NCBI GenBank assembly: GCA_023255955.1
Contig: JAGDWD010000008.1
Span: 254,845-318,844, forward strand
Direction of reading: 5' to 3'
From: Desulfurococcales archaeon
Lineage (GTDB): Archaea; Thermoproteota; Thermoprotei_A; Sulfolobales; NBVN01
Length of the DNA stretch: 64,000 bases
Position 1 is the first letter of the stretch. The number at the start of each line of letters is the position of its first letter. Both the position numbers and the translations under genes were made by a program. Under the pieces are notes generated by a model, which was not told the DNA's origin, did not search any database, and was given only the letters and a program-made list of their open reading frames with translations. Below are positions 32,347-41,732 of this stretch, piece after piece.

Positions 32347-33076
32347 GGTTGTTAAGGTATCGAAGCTACGTAGACGTTTTGGGAGGGTGGAAGTTCTTAA
32401 GGGTATAGACCTCGTAATACATAGCGGTGAAGTATTCGGAGTCGTCGGACCTAATGGGGCAGGTAAGACAACTCTCTTAAGGATTCTGGCAGGTCTTCTA
32501 AGACCTACATCTGGAGATGTTGAGATACTTGGCTATAAGATCCCGCGAGACGCGGACAAGGTCAGGAGGTACGTTAGCTACCTACCTGAGGACTCTAATC
32601 TCTACGGTAGGCTCAGCGGCTATGAGAACCTGAAGCTGTTCGCCTTAGCTTACCTAGGTACTAAAGACGTAGATGAGGCCGTCAAGCTAGGAGTAGCTAT
32701 AGCTGGACTACCACCAGAGGATCTAGCAAAGAGAGCGGAGACTTACAGTAAGGGGATGTCTAGGAGAGTTGCTGTGGCCTCCACCTTGATGGTCAGACCC
32801 CGCCTGGCAATTCTCGATGAACCTACAGCCGGTCTTGACGTGATATCCGCGAGATACGTTCGAGAAACAATAAGGAGGTTCTCTAAGGAGTTAGGTACCA
32901 CTATCATAATGTCGTCTCACAACATGTTCGAGGTCAGTAAGGTGTGTGATAGGGTCGCCCTAATATTCTCCGGGAGGATCTTAGCGGTTGGTAGGATTAG
33001 TGAAATACTTGCTGAGGTCGGTGCTGAGGACTTGGAGGAGGCTTTTATTAAGTTAGTTGGTGGGGGGAATGAGTGA
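32333..33076 (+). CDS. ABC transporter ATP-binding subunit (exporter type)
   Basis: This ABC ATPase of 247 residues energises the membrane subunit encoded next. It has Walker A GPNGAGKTT, a Q-loop-region SYLPEDSNLYGRL, signature YSKGMSRR (a variant of LSGGQ), Walker B LAILDEPTAGLD and the switch histidine MSSHNM. The signature and the LDV pattern place it with CcmA/NatA-type exporters. The start is read as TTG 32333, preceded by GGTGAG; an earlier start would overlap pcc1 further. The stop overlaps the permease start (ATGAGTGA), so the two are translationally coupled. Confidence 0.9.
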   Translation: MTVDEVVKVSKLRRRFGRVEVLKGIDLVIHSGEVFGVVGPNGAGKTTLLRILAGLLRPTSGDVEILGYKIPRDADKVRRYVSYLPEDSNLYGRLSGYENLKLFALAYLGTKDVDEAVKLGVAIAGLPPEDLAKRAETYSKGMSRRVAVASTLMVRPRLAILDEPTAGLDVISARYVRETIRRFSKELGTTIIMSSHNMFEVSKVCDRVALIFSGRILAVGRISEILAEVGAEDLEEAFIKLVGGGNE

Positions 33077-34295
33077 CCTGTACGTAGTACTTTGGAAGGA
33101 GATCAAGGAGTTACTGAGGGATAGAAGAACGATACTTATGGTAGTCCTCACACCAATCCTTACACTACCACTGATGGGTATAGCTCTAGTGTATCTACCC
33201 AGTATTCAGGAGGTGACTGTAGCTATCCTCGACGAGGACAGGGTGAGCGCGACTGTAGGGGATCTCACCATAAGCTCGCACGATATAGTTGACCTCATCG
33301 AGAGATATCTAGTGCTGTACGGCTACATCGTAGTTAAGGACGGTAACTCATCAGCGCAGGTAGTACTCAGGATACCGGCAGGGTTCATAGCTAACCTAAC
33401 TAGCTACGAGTACCAAGCTTCCGCAGTGCTTGTGAAGAGACTTGGCTCACCTAGGGTAGATCAGGCAGTCAGCTACATAGAGGGACTTCTCAACTACGTA
33501 TCCAGGGTCGTCTCAGAAGCTAAGGTAAAGGCTTTAGGTAGGCTGGCTAACATCACTGTCAGGCCGGAAGCCGTGTTGAGCCCGATAGCTGTGAGAACCT
33601 ACTTACTGACACCAAGCGGTATGCCAGCTGGGACCGCTGAGGAGCTAAAGCTGTACCTAGGTAGGGTCCTCGCGCTCAGCCTCGCGTTCGTAACTACACC
33701 TGCAGCTACATACATTGCTGATTCCCTCGTAGGTGAGAAAGAAAGAAGAACGCTGGAGAAGCTACTATCCACACCAATAAGTAGAAGCTCCCTAATCGTT
33801 GGTAAGTCCATTGCCGCTAGTCTGATAGGTCTAGTAGGCGGTGGTAGTAGCGTCATCGGGGGGCTTCTCCTATATATCGCTCCGGCCCTGATGTACTCAG
33901 CTGACATCCTGAAGTTCGTATCCCCGGAGGTCTTTGCTGTCCTCTTCTGCTCGTCCTACATCTCCATACTGGTCTCATTATCGATATCGCTACCGGTAGT
34001 GCTACGATCTCCATCTATAAGGTCGGCTAGTCTATCCTCAACCCTTCTAATAGGGGTGGCCTCGGTTGTGTACATAGCTTCCCTCTTCATGAACCTCGAC
34101 GAACTTAAAATGCCTCTAGCTCTCGTACTGGCAATCCCGTACGCTTCCCTAGCTTCCGCAGTTGTCAGGGCGTCTCTGGGAGAGTACTTAAAGGCTGTAA
34201 CATACCTTACATACTCTCTAGCTATCTCCTTGTTGTTGATCCTGCTCAGCACTAAGCTACTAGACCCGGAACGGATGATTACTTCAAAGACTTAG
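33069..34295 (+). CDS. ABC-2-type transporter permease (NatB-like)
   Basis: This 408-residue membrane protein pairs with the ATPase before it. One membrane helix lies at the N-terminus (ILMVVLTPILTLPLMGIALVY), a large extracytoplasmic domain spans about 45-210, and about five helices make up the rest. EKERRTLEKLLSTPISR near 228-244 is the cytoplasmic coupling helix typical of NatB/ABC-2 exporters. NatAB exports sodium in Bacillus; the substrate here is unknown. ATG 33069, with GGGGGG upstream, is the start. Confidence 0.87.
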   Translation: MSDLYVVLWKEIKELLRDRRTILMVVLTPILTLPLMGIALVYLPSIQEVTVAILDEDRVSATVGDLTISSHDIVDLIERYLVLYGYIVVKDGNSSAQVVLRIPAGFIANLTSYEYQASAVLVKRLGSPRVDQAVSYIEGLLNYVSRVVSEAKVKALGRLANITVRPEAVLSPIAVRTYLLTPSGMPAGTAEELKLYLGRVLALSLAFVTTPAATYIADSLVGEKERRTLEKLLSTPISRSSLIVGKSIAASLIGLVGGGSSVIGGLLLYIAPALMYSADILKFVSPEVFAVLFCSSYISILVSLSISLPVVLRSPSIRSASLSSTLLIGVASVVYIASLFMNLDELKMPLALVLAIPYASLASAVVRASLGEYLKAVTYLTYSLAISLLLILLSTKLLDPERMITSKT

Positions 34296-34380
34296 CTAGA
34301 TTAGGAAGGACTGGGCCCCCAGCATTAATCAGCTATGTAGTTAGTTTATTTTAGTAGCTCAACTTCCACTGGGGGCATTA

Positions 34381-36234
34381 GTGAGGACTTTACTCATACA
34401 TGCGAGGAAGTTCGAGTACAGGGCCCTGGAGAAAGCTATAGAAAGTGCTGAACCTCTCGAACCCTCAAATGCTTCAGGGAGGTTCTCGAACGTTCTGGTG
34501 GTATTCGTTACTATCGAGAAAGGTGATGGTGGGGCCCTCAAAGAGATAGTGGGAAACTTTGTTGACGACGTGTTGAAGGTCTTAACATCAGTAAAGGCTG
34601 ATCACGTCGTCATATACCCCTACGCACACCTATCTAGGAACCTAGCCGATGCTGAGGAGTCGCTGCTAGTACTCAAGGAGTTGGAGTCTGAGCTAGCTGC
34701 TAGAGGGGTTGGAGTTAGTCGAGCTCCCTTTGGCTGGTACAAGGAGTTCAGTTTGGAGTGCTTCGGACACCCGCTATCAGAGCTCTCAAGAGAGTTCAGA
34801 GCTGAGGGACTTAGAAAAGTTAGAACTGTGGAGAGGAGGTACGTAGTGCTCCTACCGACGGGTGAGGTCCTGGATCCGGAAGCATATCTAGAGAAGGGTG
34901 ATGACGATGAGCTCAAAATTCTCATAACGAAGGAGGTCTTCAAGAAGGAACTTCCTGGTGGTGAGCCTGAGGTCACGGAAGCATGTAATAAGTTCGGTTT
35001 TGAGTGGGAGCCCATGTCTGATGCTGGCCACATGAGGTACGGACCTCACGCTACTGTTATGGTTGAGGCGGTGTCTAGCTATGCTTGGGAGGTGGTACGT
35101 TCTCTAGGTATACCTGTGTTTAAGGTGAAGGGAACGAACATGTTCAACATGAGGTTCAGGCCCATAAAGGAGCATGCCGAGCTGTTTGGGGATAGGCTAT
35201 ATGAGGTCGAGACTGATAGGGGGGTGCATGTCTTAAGGTACGCAGCATGCCACCAGCAGTTCGCGATGGTTAAGGACTGGATAATAAGCTATAAAGACCT
35301 ACCGTTCGGGGTTTTCGAGCTAGCTGACAGCTACAGATATGAACAACCTGGTGAGCTTCAGATATGTTTCAGGTTAAGGAAGTTCACGATGCCTGATCTA
35401 CACATCTTCGCTAAGGATGTAAGTGAGGCAGTAGAGCTCAGTAAGATTGTTCAGAGGAAGATACACGAGGAAATAGCTAAGCTAGGTAGGAGATATGTTG
35501 CTCTCTATAACGTAACAGAGGACTTCTACCGCGATCACTTCAAAGACCTCGCCGAGTTCGTTAACGGGGATGGGCGTGCTGCCTTAGTTTCTATACTTCC
35601 CTCCGGTATATATTACTGGGTTGTAAATGTAGAGTACATAATTATAGACAGCCTCGGGAAACCGGCTGAAATAGCTACGTTCCAGATAGATATAGGTAAT
35701 GCCGAGAGATTCGGCATTAAATACGTTGCTGAGGACGGTAGTGAGAGATATCCAGCCATAATACACACAGCTATTATCGGATCTATCGAAAGGTACATCT
35801 ATGCTGTGATAGATACAGCCATAGCGAGAAAGAGACGTGGTCTAGCACCAACACTCCCTACTTGGCTAGCTCCAATACAAGTTAGGATAATCCCAGTATC
35901 CCAGAAATACCTCAACTACGCTGAAGAGATACTTAAGGAACTCATAAACGCTAAGATAAGGGTAGATCTCGACGATAGGGACTTAAGCCTAGCAAAGAAG
36001 ATCCGAGAAGCTGGGATTGAGTGGATTCCTTACTGTGTAGTTATCGGTGAGAGGGAGTACAGCACTAAGACGGTAAACGTCAGAATCCGGGAAGGTAATA
36101 TCCAGAAAGTAATGAGTGTGAAGGAGTTGATCGAACTAATCGAGAAAGAGATTTCTCAGTACCCGCAAGTACCTCAGGCAACACCTCACTACCTCAGCAG
36201 AAGACCTGCTTTAAACTATCTCTCAAAACTGTAG
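34381..36234 (+). CDS. thrS: threonyl-tRNA synthetase, archaeal type
   Basis: This 617-residue class II synthetase charges tRNA-Thr. Residues 1-140 are the archaeal D-aminoacyl-tRNA-deacylase-like editing domain (MRTLLIHARKFEYRALEKA, HVVIYPYAHLSRNLA), which removes misattached serine. The catalytic core carries the zinc site in RYAACHQQFAM, motif 2 in ELADSYRYEQPGEL and motif 3 in HTAIIGSIERYIYAVID, and the anticodon-binding domain follows (VRIIPVSQKYLNYAEEIL). The protein is complete: some Thermoproteota split this enzyme into editing and catalytic versions, but here both are in one chain. Confidence 0.96.
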   Translation: MRTLLIHARKFEYRALEKAIESAEPLEPSNASGRFSNVLVVFVTIEKGDGGALKEIVGNFVDDVLKVLTSVKADHVVIYPYAHLSRNLADAEESLLVLKELESELAARGVGVSRAPFGWYKEFSLECFGHPLSELSREFRAEGLRKVRTVERRYVVLLPTGEVLDPEAYLEKGDDDELKILITKEVFKKELPGGEPEVTEACNKFGFEWEPMSDAGHMRYGPHATVMVEAVSSYAWEVVRSLGIPVFKVKGTNMFNMRFRPIKEHAELFGDRLYEVETDRGVHVLRYAACHQQFAMVKDWIISYKDLPFGVFELADSYRYEQPGELQICFRLRKFTMPDLHIFAKDVSEAVELSKIVQRKIHEEIAKLGRRYVALYNVTEDFYRDHFKDLAEFVNGDGRAALVSILPSGIYYWVVNVEYIIIDSLGKPAEIATFQIDIGNAERFGIKYVAEDGSERYPAIIHTAIIGSIERYIYAVIDTAIARKRRGLAPTLPTWLAPIQVRIIPVSQKYLNYAEEILKELINAKIRVDLDDRDLSLAKKIREAGIEWIPYCVVIGEREYSTKTVNVRIREGNIQKVMSVKELIELIEKEISQYPQVPQATPHYLSRRPALNYLSKL

Positions 36235-36524
36235 GAAAGCACGCCTCAACATCAGAGTATCTTTAGTCTTCTTTCCTACCTAAAAGAAAATGGTTGTGGG
36301 CGGAGGAAGATAAGATAGGACACTAAGTTAGAGCTCGGAACATGATATCAGAGGAGGTTCATTTACTCACCAATCATTTTCGGCAACGTTCATCACGTAG
36401 CTCTCAATAAACTTATTACTTATCCCAGGTTAAAAACTCTGTCGTTCTCTGCCATAGCTTTATCCGGTGCGGGATGATCTTACTCGCTATTTAAGTGGAA
36501 CACCATAACTTATTATTTACTTAG
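36235..36524. other. intergenic stretch with one promoter
   Basis: The 290 bases after thrS show no gene or repeat. The only recognisable element is TATTTAAG at about 36488-36495, some 30-37 bp before the GTG of the next gene. Confidence 0.4.
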
Positions 36525-37403
36525 GTGCAGAATGATGGGAGAATTGTGCCGAGGAAGAAGGTTAGTGAGAAAGGTAAGCCTGCTGACGAGAAAGAAGTTG
36601 GTAGCCAGGCTGAGAAAGTTAGCGGTGAAGCAGATCTAAAGGAGAAACCTAGGAAGAAATCGACGAGTAGGAAGGAAGTAGACTTAGATTCTTGGATTGA
36701 TAAGAACATAGATGAAGTAGTATCTAGGGCTGGCTTAGATTATCTAAACCTGAGTAGGGAGACCTGGCTAGATATTTTGAGGGATATTCTAGTGGATCTG
36801 TATGGATCTACTAGTAGCTACAAGTCAGTGGATGATATTGCTAGGAGAATGCTCCGAAATTCAGATAGGATTTTCCCGGTAATTGCTACTAGACTAGCCC
36901 ACGTACTAAGTAACCCATCCCCAGATCAACTCGAGTTCATAGTCTCGAATGTCGAGGACTCTATACTGGAGCTTGCTCCGAAGGTCTACCTCTGGCTGAG
37001 TAAGCTAGGGAGGAGCGACCTGCTCGGGGTTCTGAGGTTTAAGTGGAGGGTAGCCTGGTCTAAATCTAGAACAGCTGTCCTACCTGTAGTATGTCCTAGG
37101 TGCGGGTTTAACGCCCTCATGCCTGACCTAGTATGTCTTGTATGTGGTTCCTCCATATCGGAAAGCGAGCTTAAGAAACATATCTCGTTTACTGAGAAGT
37201 TGGGGGAGTTCTTGCGTAGCCTGGACTGCCAGGAACTAATGAGACTACTAAAATATGATTACGTCCTAGTCAACGATCTAGGGATTAAATCCCCAGCAGA
37301 TGATAGGTCCCCCGTTGATATAGAGGTATACTTAAGCAAATACGAAAAGGACCTAGTTAAAGAAGCTTACGGATCTAGGTGTCTCAATGAAATCACTAAG
37401 TGA
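36525..37403 (+). CDS. zinc-ribbon protein with disordered N-terminus, unrecognised
   Basis: I do not recognise this 292-residue protein. Residues 1-50 are Lys/Glu-rich and probably disordered. Residues 53-190 are helical, with ETWLDILRDILVDLYG and LELAPKVYLWLSKLG. A zinc ribbon follows at about 189-209 (VCPRCGFNALMPDLVCLVCGSS, four cysteines as two CxxC), then helices to the end. Such layout suggests a nucleic-acid or ribosome-associated protein, but nothing proves it. It overlaps the next gene by 17 bases in another frame, so the pair is probably one operon. Confidence 0.6.
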   Translation: MQNDGRIVPRKKVSEKGKPADEKEVGSQAEKVSGEADLKEKPRKKSTSRKEVDLDSWIDKNIDEVVSRAGLDYLNLSRETWLDILRDILVDLYGSTSSYKSVDDIARRMLRNSDRIFPVIATRLAHVLSNPSPDQLEFIVSNVEDSILELAPKVYLWLSKLGRSDLLGVLRFKWRVAWSKSRTAVLPVVCPRCGFNALMPDLVCLVCGSSISESELKKHISFTEKLGEFLRSLDCQELMRLLKYDYVLVNDLGIKSPADDRSPVDIEVYLSKYEKDLVKEAYGSRCLNEITK

Positions 37404-37716
37404 CTTAAAGGAGATAAGACAGCTAGTATATAGCAACAGAGTCGTTGTAATAGCTTATCTAGGGAATAACGAGAAGCTGAACGATTACGTGATCAGGGTT
37501 TTAAGGAAATTGGAGGACATATCAAAAAGTTCGATAGCATATGGATCCTATAAAGTTGGTGAAGACCTCGAGGATACTGTTGTGGTAGTATACGTCGATG
37601 GTAGGGAAGTTTTAGAGCAGAGAACGTACTTCATGAAACTTGAGTTAGATGTGGTAGCCCTTAAGATGGGTATAAGGGACGTTATGTCATCTCTCGGACT
37701 GAAAACACCGTTCTAG
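37387..37716 (+). CDS. small alpha/beta protein, unrecognised
   Basis: This 109-residue protein is not recognised. It has alternating strands and helices (RVVVIAYLGNNEKLNDYVIRVL, SIAYGSYKVG, DTVVVVYVDGREVLEQRTYF, LDVVALKMGIRDVM), a layout like a thioredoxin fold but without a CxxC motif. It is coupled to the zinc-ribbon gene, and the two probably act together. No membrane or signal segment. Confidence 0.55.
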   Translation: MKSLSDLKEIRQLVYSNRVVVIAYLGNNEKLNDYVIRVLRKLEDISKSSIAYGSYKVGEDLEDTVVVVYVDGREVLEQRTYFMKLELDVVALKMGIRDVMSSLGLKTPF

Positions 37717-37934
37717 TACAAAGTTCTCTCCCTATCCGAATCTGAGGGGAGTTGAATAGGGGTTTTAACGAGAGGCAGAGCTCTAAGTCTGAGCTATAAA
37801 CACCGAAGGGACTTTCAGTCGTAAAGTAACTTACCTAGGTTCGCAGTTCGCTGGGAGTGGAACTATTTGGGTACTTGAAGCGCGTTTAAATACGTCCTAA
37901 TATTTCTTTCCATAGACTCATTTGGTGAAGCGAG

Positions 37935-39026
37935 ATGAAGGCTATCGTACTTGCCGGAGGTTATGCTACTAGGCTCAGACCGCTAACTCTTACCCGCCCC
38001 AAACCGCTCTTGCCGGTACTAGATAAACCCCTCATATTCTGGATACTAGACTCCCTGCTTAAGTCAGGTGTACATGAGGTGGTTCTCTCCGTTAAGTACA
38101 TGTCCCACCAGATAAAGGAGGTCATAGGGAACGGTGATAATCTCGGCATGCATATAGCTTATGTAGAGGAGAGTCAGCCGATGGGGGATGCCGGACCTCT
38201 CAAACTTATCGATAAGGAGATAGGATTAGACGAGACCTTCCTAGTAATCTACGGTGACGTCTTTACAGACGTCGATATAAATGCTGTTGTAAGCTTTCAT
38301 AAATCAAAGGGAGCTACGGCTACGTTAACAGCTGTCCCAGTAGATAACCCCGAGAGATATGGTATAATATTCCTAAGCGAGGAGGGTAGGGTAGTAAACT
38401 TCATTGAGAAGCCGTCCTATAGACCTCAATCCAATCTAGCTAACGCAGGTGTTTACGTGTTTGAGCCTGAGGTACTAAAGTATGTTGAAGACGGAAAGAA
38501 GCAGAAGATATCACTTAACCTCATACCAAAGTTGCTATCATCTGGGAGCGTATTTGCTTACGTTCATAGGGGACTATGGTTTGATATAGGAGTCCCTGAG
38601 GACTATCTTAAAGCTAACCTGGTAGCATTAAGAGCTTTCTATCCAAAAGGATACGTAGACGACTCCTCCGATATCCGTGGAGAGATAGTGAGCCCAGTCT
38701 ACGTAGGTAAAAACACCTACATAGGTAGGAACAGCGTCATAGGACCCAACACAGTCCTACTCGATAATGTTGTAGTGGGGGAGTACTCGCTAATTAAAGG
38801 CTCATTAATTATGAGGAGAAGTAGGATCGGGTCCTCGACCTACATAAGGGACTCTATAGTGGGTGAGGAGTGTTCTATCGGTAGTTGGGTGAGGATTGAG
38901 AGCGGTGTTGTAATAGGGGATCAGGTTAGCATAGCTGATGAAGTCTTCGTGAATAAGCGGAACTGTGTACTCCCATATAAAGAGATATCTGAGAACTTAT
39001 GGGAGGAAAGCGACATCATTCTCTAA
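37935..39026 (+). CDS. sugar-1-phosphate nucleotidyltransferase with left-handed beta-helix tail
   Basis: This 363-residue enzyme transfers a nucleotide to a sugar-1-phosphate. Residues 1-235 are the nucleotidyltransferase domain, with the signature MKAIVLAGGYATRLRPLT, the lysine RPKPLLP, the metal aspartate in YGDVFTD and the second-site FIEKP. Residues 245-345 are hexapeptide repeats (SPVYVGKNTYIGRNSVIGPN and so on) that form a beta helix for oligomer contact or an acyltransferase-like domain. This fits mannose-1-phosphate or glucose-1-phosphate nucleotidyltransferases used for N-glycans and surface sugars. The UDP-sugar dehydrogenase at 62.0 kb is a possible pathway partner. Confidence 0.9.
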   Translation: MKAIVLAGGYATRLRPLTLTRPKPLLPVLDKPLIFWILDSLLKSGVHEVVLSVKYMSHQIKEVIGNGDNLGMHIAYVEESQPMGDAGPLKLIDKEIGLDETFLVIYGDVFTDVDINAVVSFHKSKGATATLTAVPVDNPERYGIIFLSEEGRVVNFIEKPSYRPQSNLANAGVYVFEPEVLKYVEDGKKQKISLNLIPKLLSSGSVFAYVHRGLWFDIGVPEDYLKANLVALRAFYPKGYVDDSSDIRGEIVSPVYVGKNTYIGRNSVIGPNTVLLDNVVVGEYSLIKGSLIMRRSRIGSSTYIRDSIVGEECSIGSWVRIESGVVIGDQVSIADEVFVNKRNCVLPYKEISENLWEESDIIL

Positions 39027-39388
39027 ATTCTCCCTACTTCATAGACACGCTAATTGTAATTAGCTTTGTTTAGGAGTTAGATCTCAAGTTTCCCACTCAT
39101 GGTAGCATCTAGATGCTAACAAGGCTCCACAAACAATTGCATCCATCCGTCCTAGGAAATAGTTTTCGAATTTAACGAGGAACCAGATTCTCACGAGTCA
39201 GATCGTCGCGAGCTCGTCATATCTCTGCTTTTGGAGCGGCTTCATCACTCAACACTATAATATATCTCGTAGCTAATATACATACAACACTATTCGACCG
39301 TCCTAAAGATCTAGTATAAACTAAACCTGTGGACATAAGATCCCGGATCTACCCTAAATTCTGAGGCTTGTAGAGTCAGTATCGCTCT
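39027..39388. other. intergenic stretch between convergent genes, with two palindromes
   Basis: No gene is found. GCTAATT-GT-AATTAGC at 39049-39064, followed by TTTGTTT, looks like a terminator of the nucleotidyltransferase gene. TAGCATCT-AGATGCTA at 39103-39118 is a perfect 16-base palindrome with no loop, so it is better suited to protein binding than to a hairpin. The remaining 270 bases are featureless. Confidence 0.45.
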
Positions 39389-39934
39389 CTACTCTAGCAC
39401 TATAAGAGCATCACCAACGTTTACGAAGTCTCCGGGTCTAACCCTTATCTCCTTCACTCTACCGCTTTTATCACTAAATACCTCCACCTCCATTTTCATG
39501 GACTCCAGAGTAGCTACAAGCTTCCCAGGGCTAACACTATCTCCCGGAGATACAAGAACTTTAAGGACCTTCCCCGGTATTGGAGCTGGTATTATAGCCC
39601 CACCTGGCACCGCGGCCGGAACTGCCGGTGCTGATGGTGCTACTGGTGCTACTGGTGGCTGGGTTGCGGGTTGTTGAGCTGTAACCTCAGGTTTTCTAGG
39701 TTCGCTCGTGGTGGGGCTCCCCTGAGTAGGTGTAGTGCTAGGTTTTACCTCGGCGGGAGGTCTAACAACTATAGTAGGCTGGGGAGCAGTAGCTAGCTGA
39801 CTGCTTTCTACGAAAACATCAAGCTCGGTATCCTCAACAACTACTTTGAACTTACCAGATCCGGTTGGTCTTACTACTACATTATAAGTCTTATCTCCTA
39901 CTTTTACTACATAATTATAGGATTGTCCAGTCAT
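39389..39934 (-). CDS. biotin carboxyl carrier protein (biotinyl-lipoyl domain)
   Basis: This 181-residue protein has an N-terminal beta-rich segment (1-50, YNYVVKVGDKTYNVVVRP), a Pro/Ala/Thr-rich flexible linker (55-115) and a C-terminal biotinyl domain with ESMKME, where K147 is the biotin attachment residue. This is the layout of the gamma subunit/BCCP of oxaloacetate or methylmalonyl-CoA decarboxylase and of archaeal acyl-CoA carboxylase carriers. Neither biotin carboxylase nor carboxyltransferase is in this window, so partners are encoded elsewhere. The motif ESMKM differs from EAMKM by one residue and still fits biotinylation. Confidence 0.87.
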   Translation of the reverse strand: MTGQSYNYVVKVGDKTYNVVVRPTGSGKFKVVVEDTELDVFVESSQLATAPQPTIVVRPPAEVKPSTTPTQGSPTTSEPRKPEVTAQQPATQPPVAPVAPSAPAVPAAVPGGAIIPAPIPGKVLKVLVSPGDSVSPGKLVATLESMKMEVEVFSDKSGRVKEIRVRPGDFVNVGDALIVLE

Positions 39935-40060
39935 TGATCCTCCTCATGAATAACGCGAGTAAGAACTTTTAAGCTTTGCTGGCTCCCGACCCCACAAAGA
40001 AGCATAGTGCTGGCGATACCGTCTAGGGCTGTAGAAGGATGTTACATAGATACTAACTCT

Positions 40061-41638
40061 TCAGGTTTGTGATAGGGGTAAGCATATGACGTACCTCTCT
40101 CTAGCTTCCTTAACTACTGCTTCGATTACCCTTCCCCGCAGATCTGACTTACTCTCAATCACAGCTACCGGGCCGTGTGGGAGGGTATACCCTATGTACG
40201 TATCTTTCTCTCTATAGCTATCTACAACAGCTACCTTAATGGTTTTACCTAGGAGCTCCCTCTTGGAGAATCTCTCAAGCTTCCTCACAAAACCTTTGAG
40301 TGCTTCTGCTTTAGGGTCTTTAGATGGCGGCTCATAACCCTCAAAAGCAGAGCCCTTAAGGGGTCTAAACCTATACAGTATAACCCTCTCAGCACCTAAC
40401 TTAAACGCCTTCCTCAAAGTCCTGATAGTCCTCCTAACAGTCCTCCAACTCTCACCTGGGAGGCCGTGTATAACATACACATAAGGTCTTAAACCAGCTT
40501 CCCTCAGTAGCTTAACAGCTTTTAGAACCTCCTCAACCTTAGAAGGTCTTCCGAGCTCGACATGGTGTTTCTCATCCCCGGACTCCAGACCTAGATTCAC
40601 CGTAGTTCCCTTCAGATACCTCCCCAACAACTTCGCGACCTCCTCCGTAACTAGGTTAGGCTTGACATTCTCTATCATCACGTAAACATCTCCGCGAGAC
40701 ACCTTAGGGATGGAGTAGATCTGGCTTAGGAGGTTCTCTAGGGCGTCTAAGTTAGCTGGTGGATTTCTCGGGTCTGTGAGTGGGTGCGGCTTTACCAGCC
40801 AGTCACGACCGTAGTCTAATATGTCCGGAGCACTAAGAACGACTCTTATCACACCAATATCGATAAGTTTCTCGATCTCGTTAACTACCTTACTAACAGG
40901 TCTAGACCTAGCCGGTCCGTAGAGCCTAGGTACGAGACAGTACCCGCAGCCGGGAGGGATACCTAGGTGACACGTAAGTCTATCCTTGAGGGACCCGACC
41001 CTACATATCCCACAACCATCGCACTGTGCGGGTCTAGGTGATAGAACTGGGAGGGAGGTTCTATAGAAGTTACTACACCCCCTAACAACCTCTACATAGA
41101 CTCTACTAGCCCAGAAATACCTGTACCTCCGGATGGACTCTACGTCTGGCTCGAAAGACCATAAAAGAGGTTCACGTACGTAGAGCCCGGTAACATTTGA
41201 GATTATCCTATCCCCATCCCTGAAGATAAGGTTCGGGACTCTGTGGAGGTCACCAGAACTCAACCTCCTTACAAGCTCCGGCAGTGATATCTCCGCCTCA
41301 CCCCATACTACACCCGTGAAACCCAGTCTCAACAGCTCCTCACTCTCAACGCATACCGGCCCACCAGCAATGGACGGCCCCCTACTCCTCCACCTCCTTA
41401 AAACCATGGCCATAGAGCGAATATCAGACGACATCCCGGAAACCATGAGCACGTCGTAGCCTTTAAACGGGTCGGTAGGGTGTAAGAGTACTTCCTCACA
41501 CTCCATTAACTCGCAATCTACGCCTAGACCTTTCATAATGCCTACTACGAGCCTGGGACCTGCCCCAATAACATCTACACTCGATAATCTCCTGCCCGAA
41601 CCTCCGGTAGCTAAGCAGTCAACAACCGCAACCTTCAG
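40061..41638 (-). CDS. cobalamin-binding-type radical SAM protein, non-standard start
   Basis: This enzyme of about 525 residues has an N-terminal B12-type Rossmann domain and a radical SAM core. The Cys-rich region VRGCSNFYRT, CDGCGICR and LTCHLGIPPGCGYC spans the cluster site, and AGLRPYVYVIHGLPGESW with LYRFRPLKGSAFEGY follows as in the family. The first ATG (41536) would remove 34 residues that read KVAVVDCLATGGSGRRLSSV and onward, which belong to the family's first strand and loop. In this frame the residues before them are TGA-TGG-CTG, so I place the start at CTG 41638. A TATA-like box at 41669-41676 fits a transcript that starts near it. Substrate unknown. Confidence 0.8.
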   Translation of the reverse strand: MKVAVVDCLATGGSGRRLSSVDVIGAGPRLVVGIMKGLGVDCELMECEEVLLHPTDPFKGYDVLMVSGMSSDIRSMAMVLRRWRSRGPSIAGGPVCVESEELLRLGFTGVVWGEAEISLPELVRRLSSGDLHRVPNLIFRDGDRIISNVTGLYVREPLLWSFEPDVESIRRYRYFWASRVYVEVVRGCSNFYRTSLPVLSPRPAQCDGCGICRVGSLKDRLTCHLGIPPGCGYCLVPRLYGPARSRPVSKVVNEIEKLIDIGVIRVVLSAPDILDYGRDWLVKPHPLTDPRNPPANLDALENLLSQIYSIPKVSRGDVYVMIENVKPNLVTEEVAKLLGRYLKGTTVNLGLESGDEKHHVELGRPSKVEEVLKAVKLLREAGLRPYVYVIHGLPGESWRTVRRTIRTLRKAFKLGAERVILYRFRPLKGSAFEGYEPPSKDPKAEALKGFVRKLERFSKRELLGKTIKVAVVDSYREKDTYIGYTLPHGPVAVIESKSDLRGRVIEAVVKEARERYVICLPLSQT

Positions 41639-41668
41639 CCATCACACCCAGAGATCCACTATTGAAAT

Positions 41669-41676
41669 GTTTAAGT
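41669..41676 (-). promoter_or_regulatory. TATA-like box of the radical SAM gene
   Basis: The minus strand reads ACTTAAAC, centred about 34 bases before CTG 41638. It limits how far upstream the gene can start. Confidence 0.4.
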
Positions 41677-41732
41677 ACGGTTTTCAACCGAAAATAAAAT
41701 TTTGTTGCTGGGAATTTCTGCGGTTACCTACT

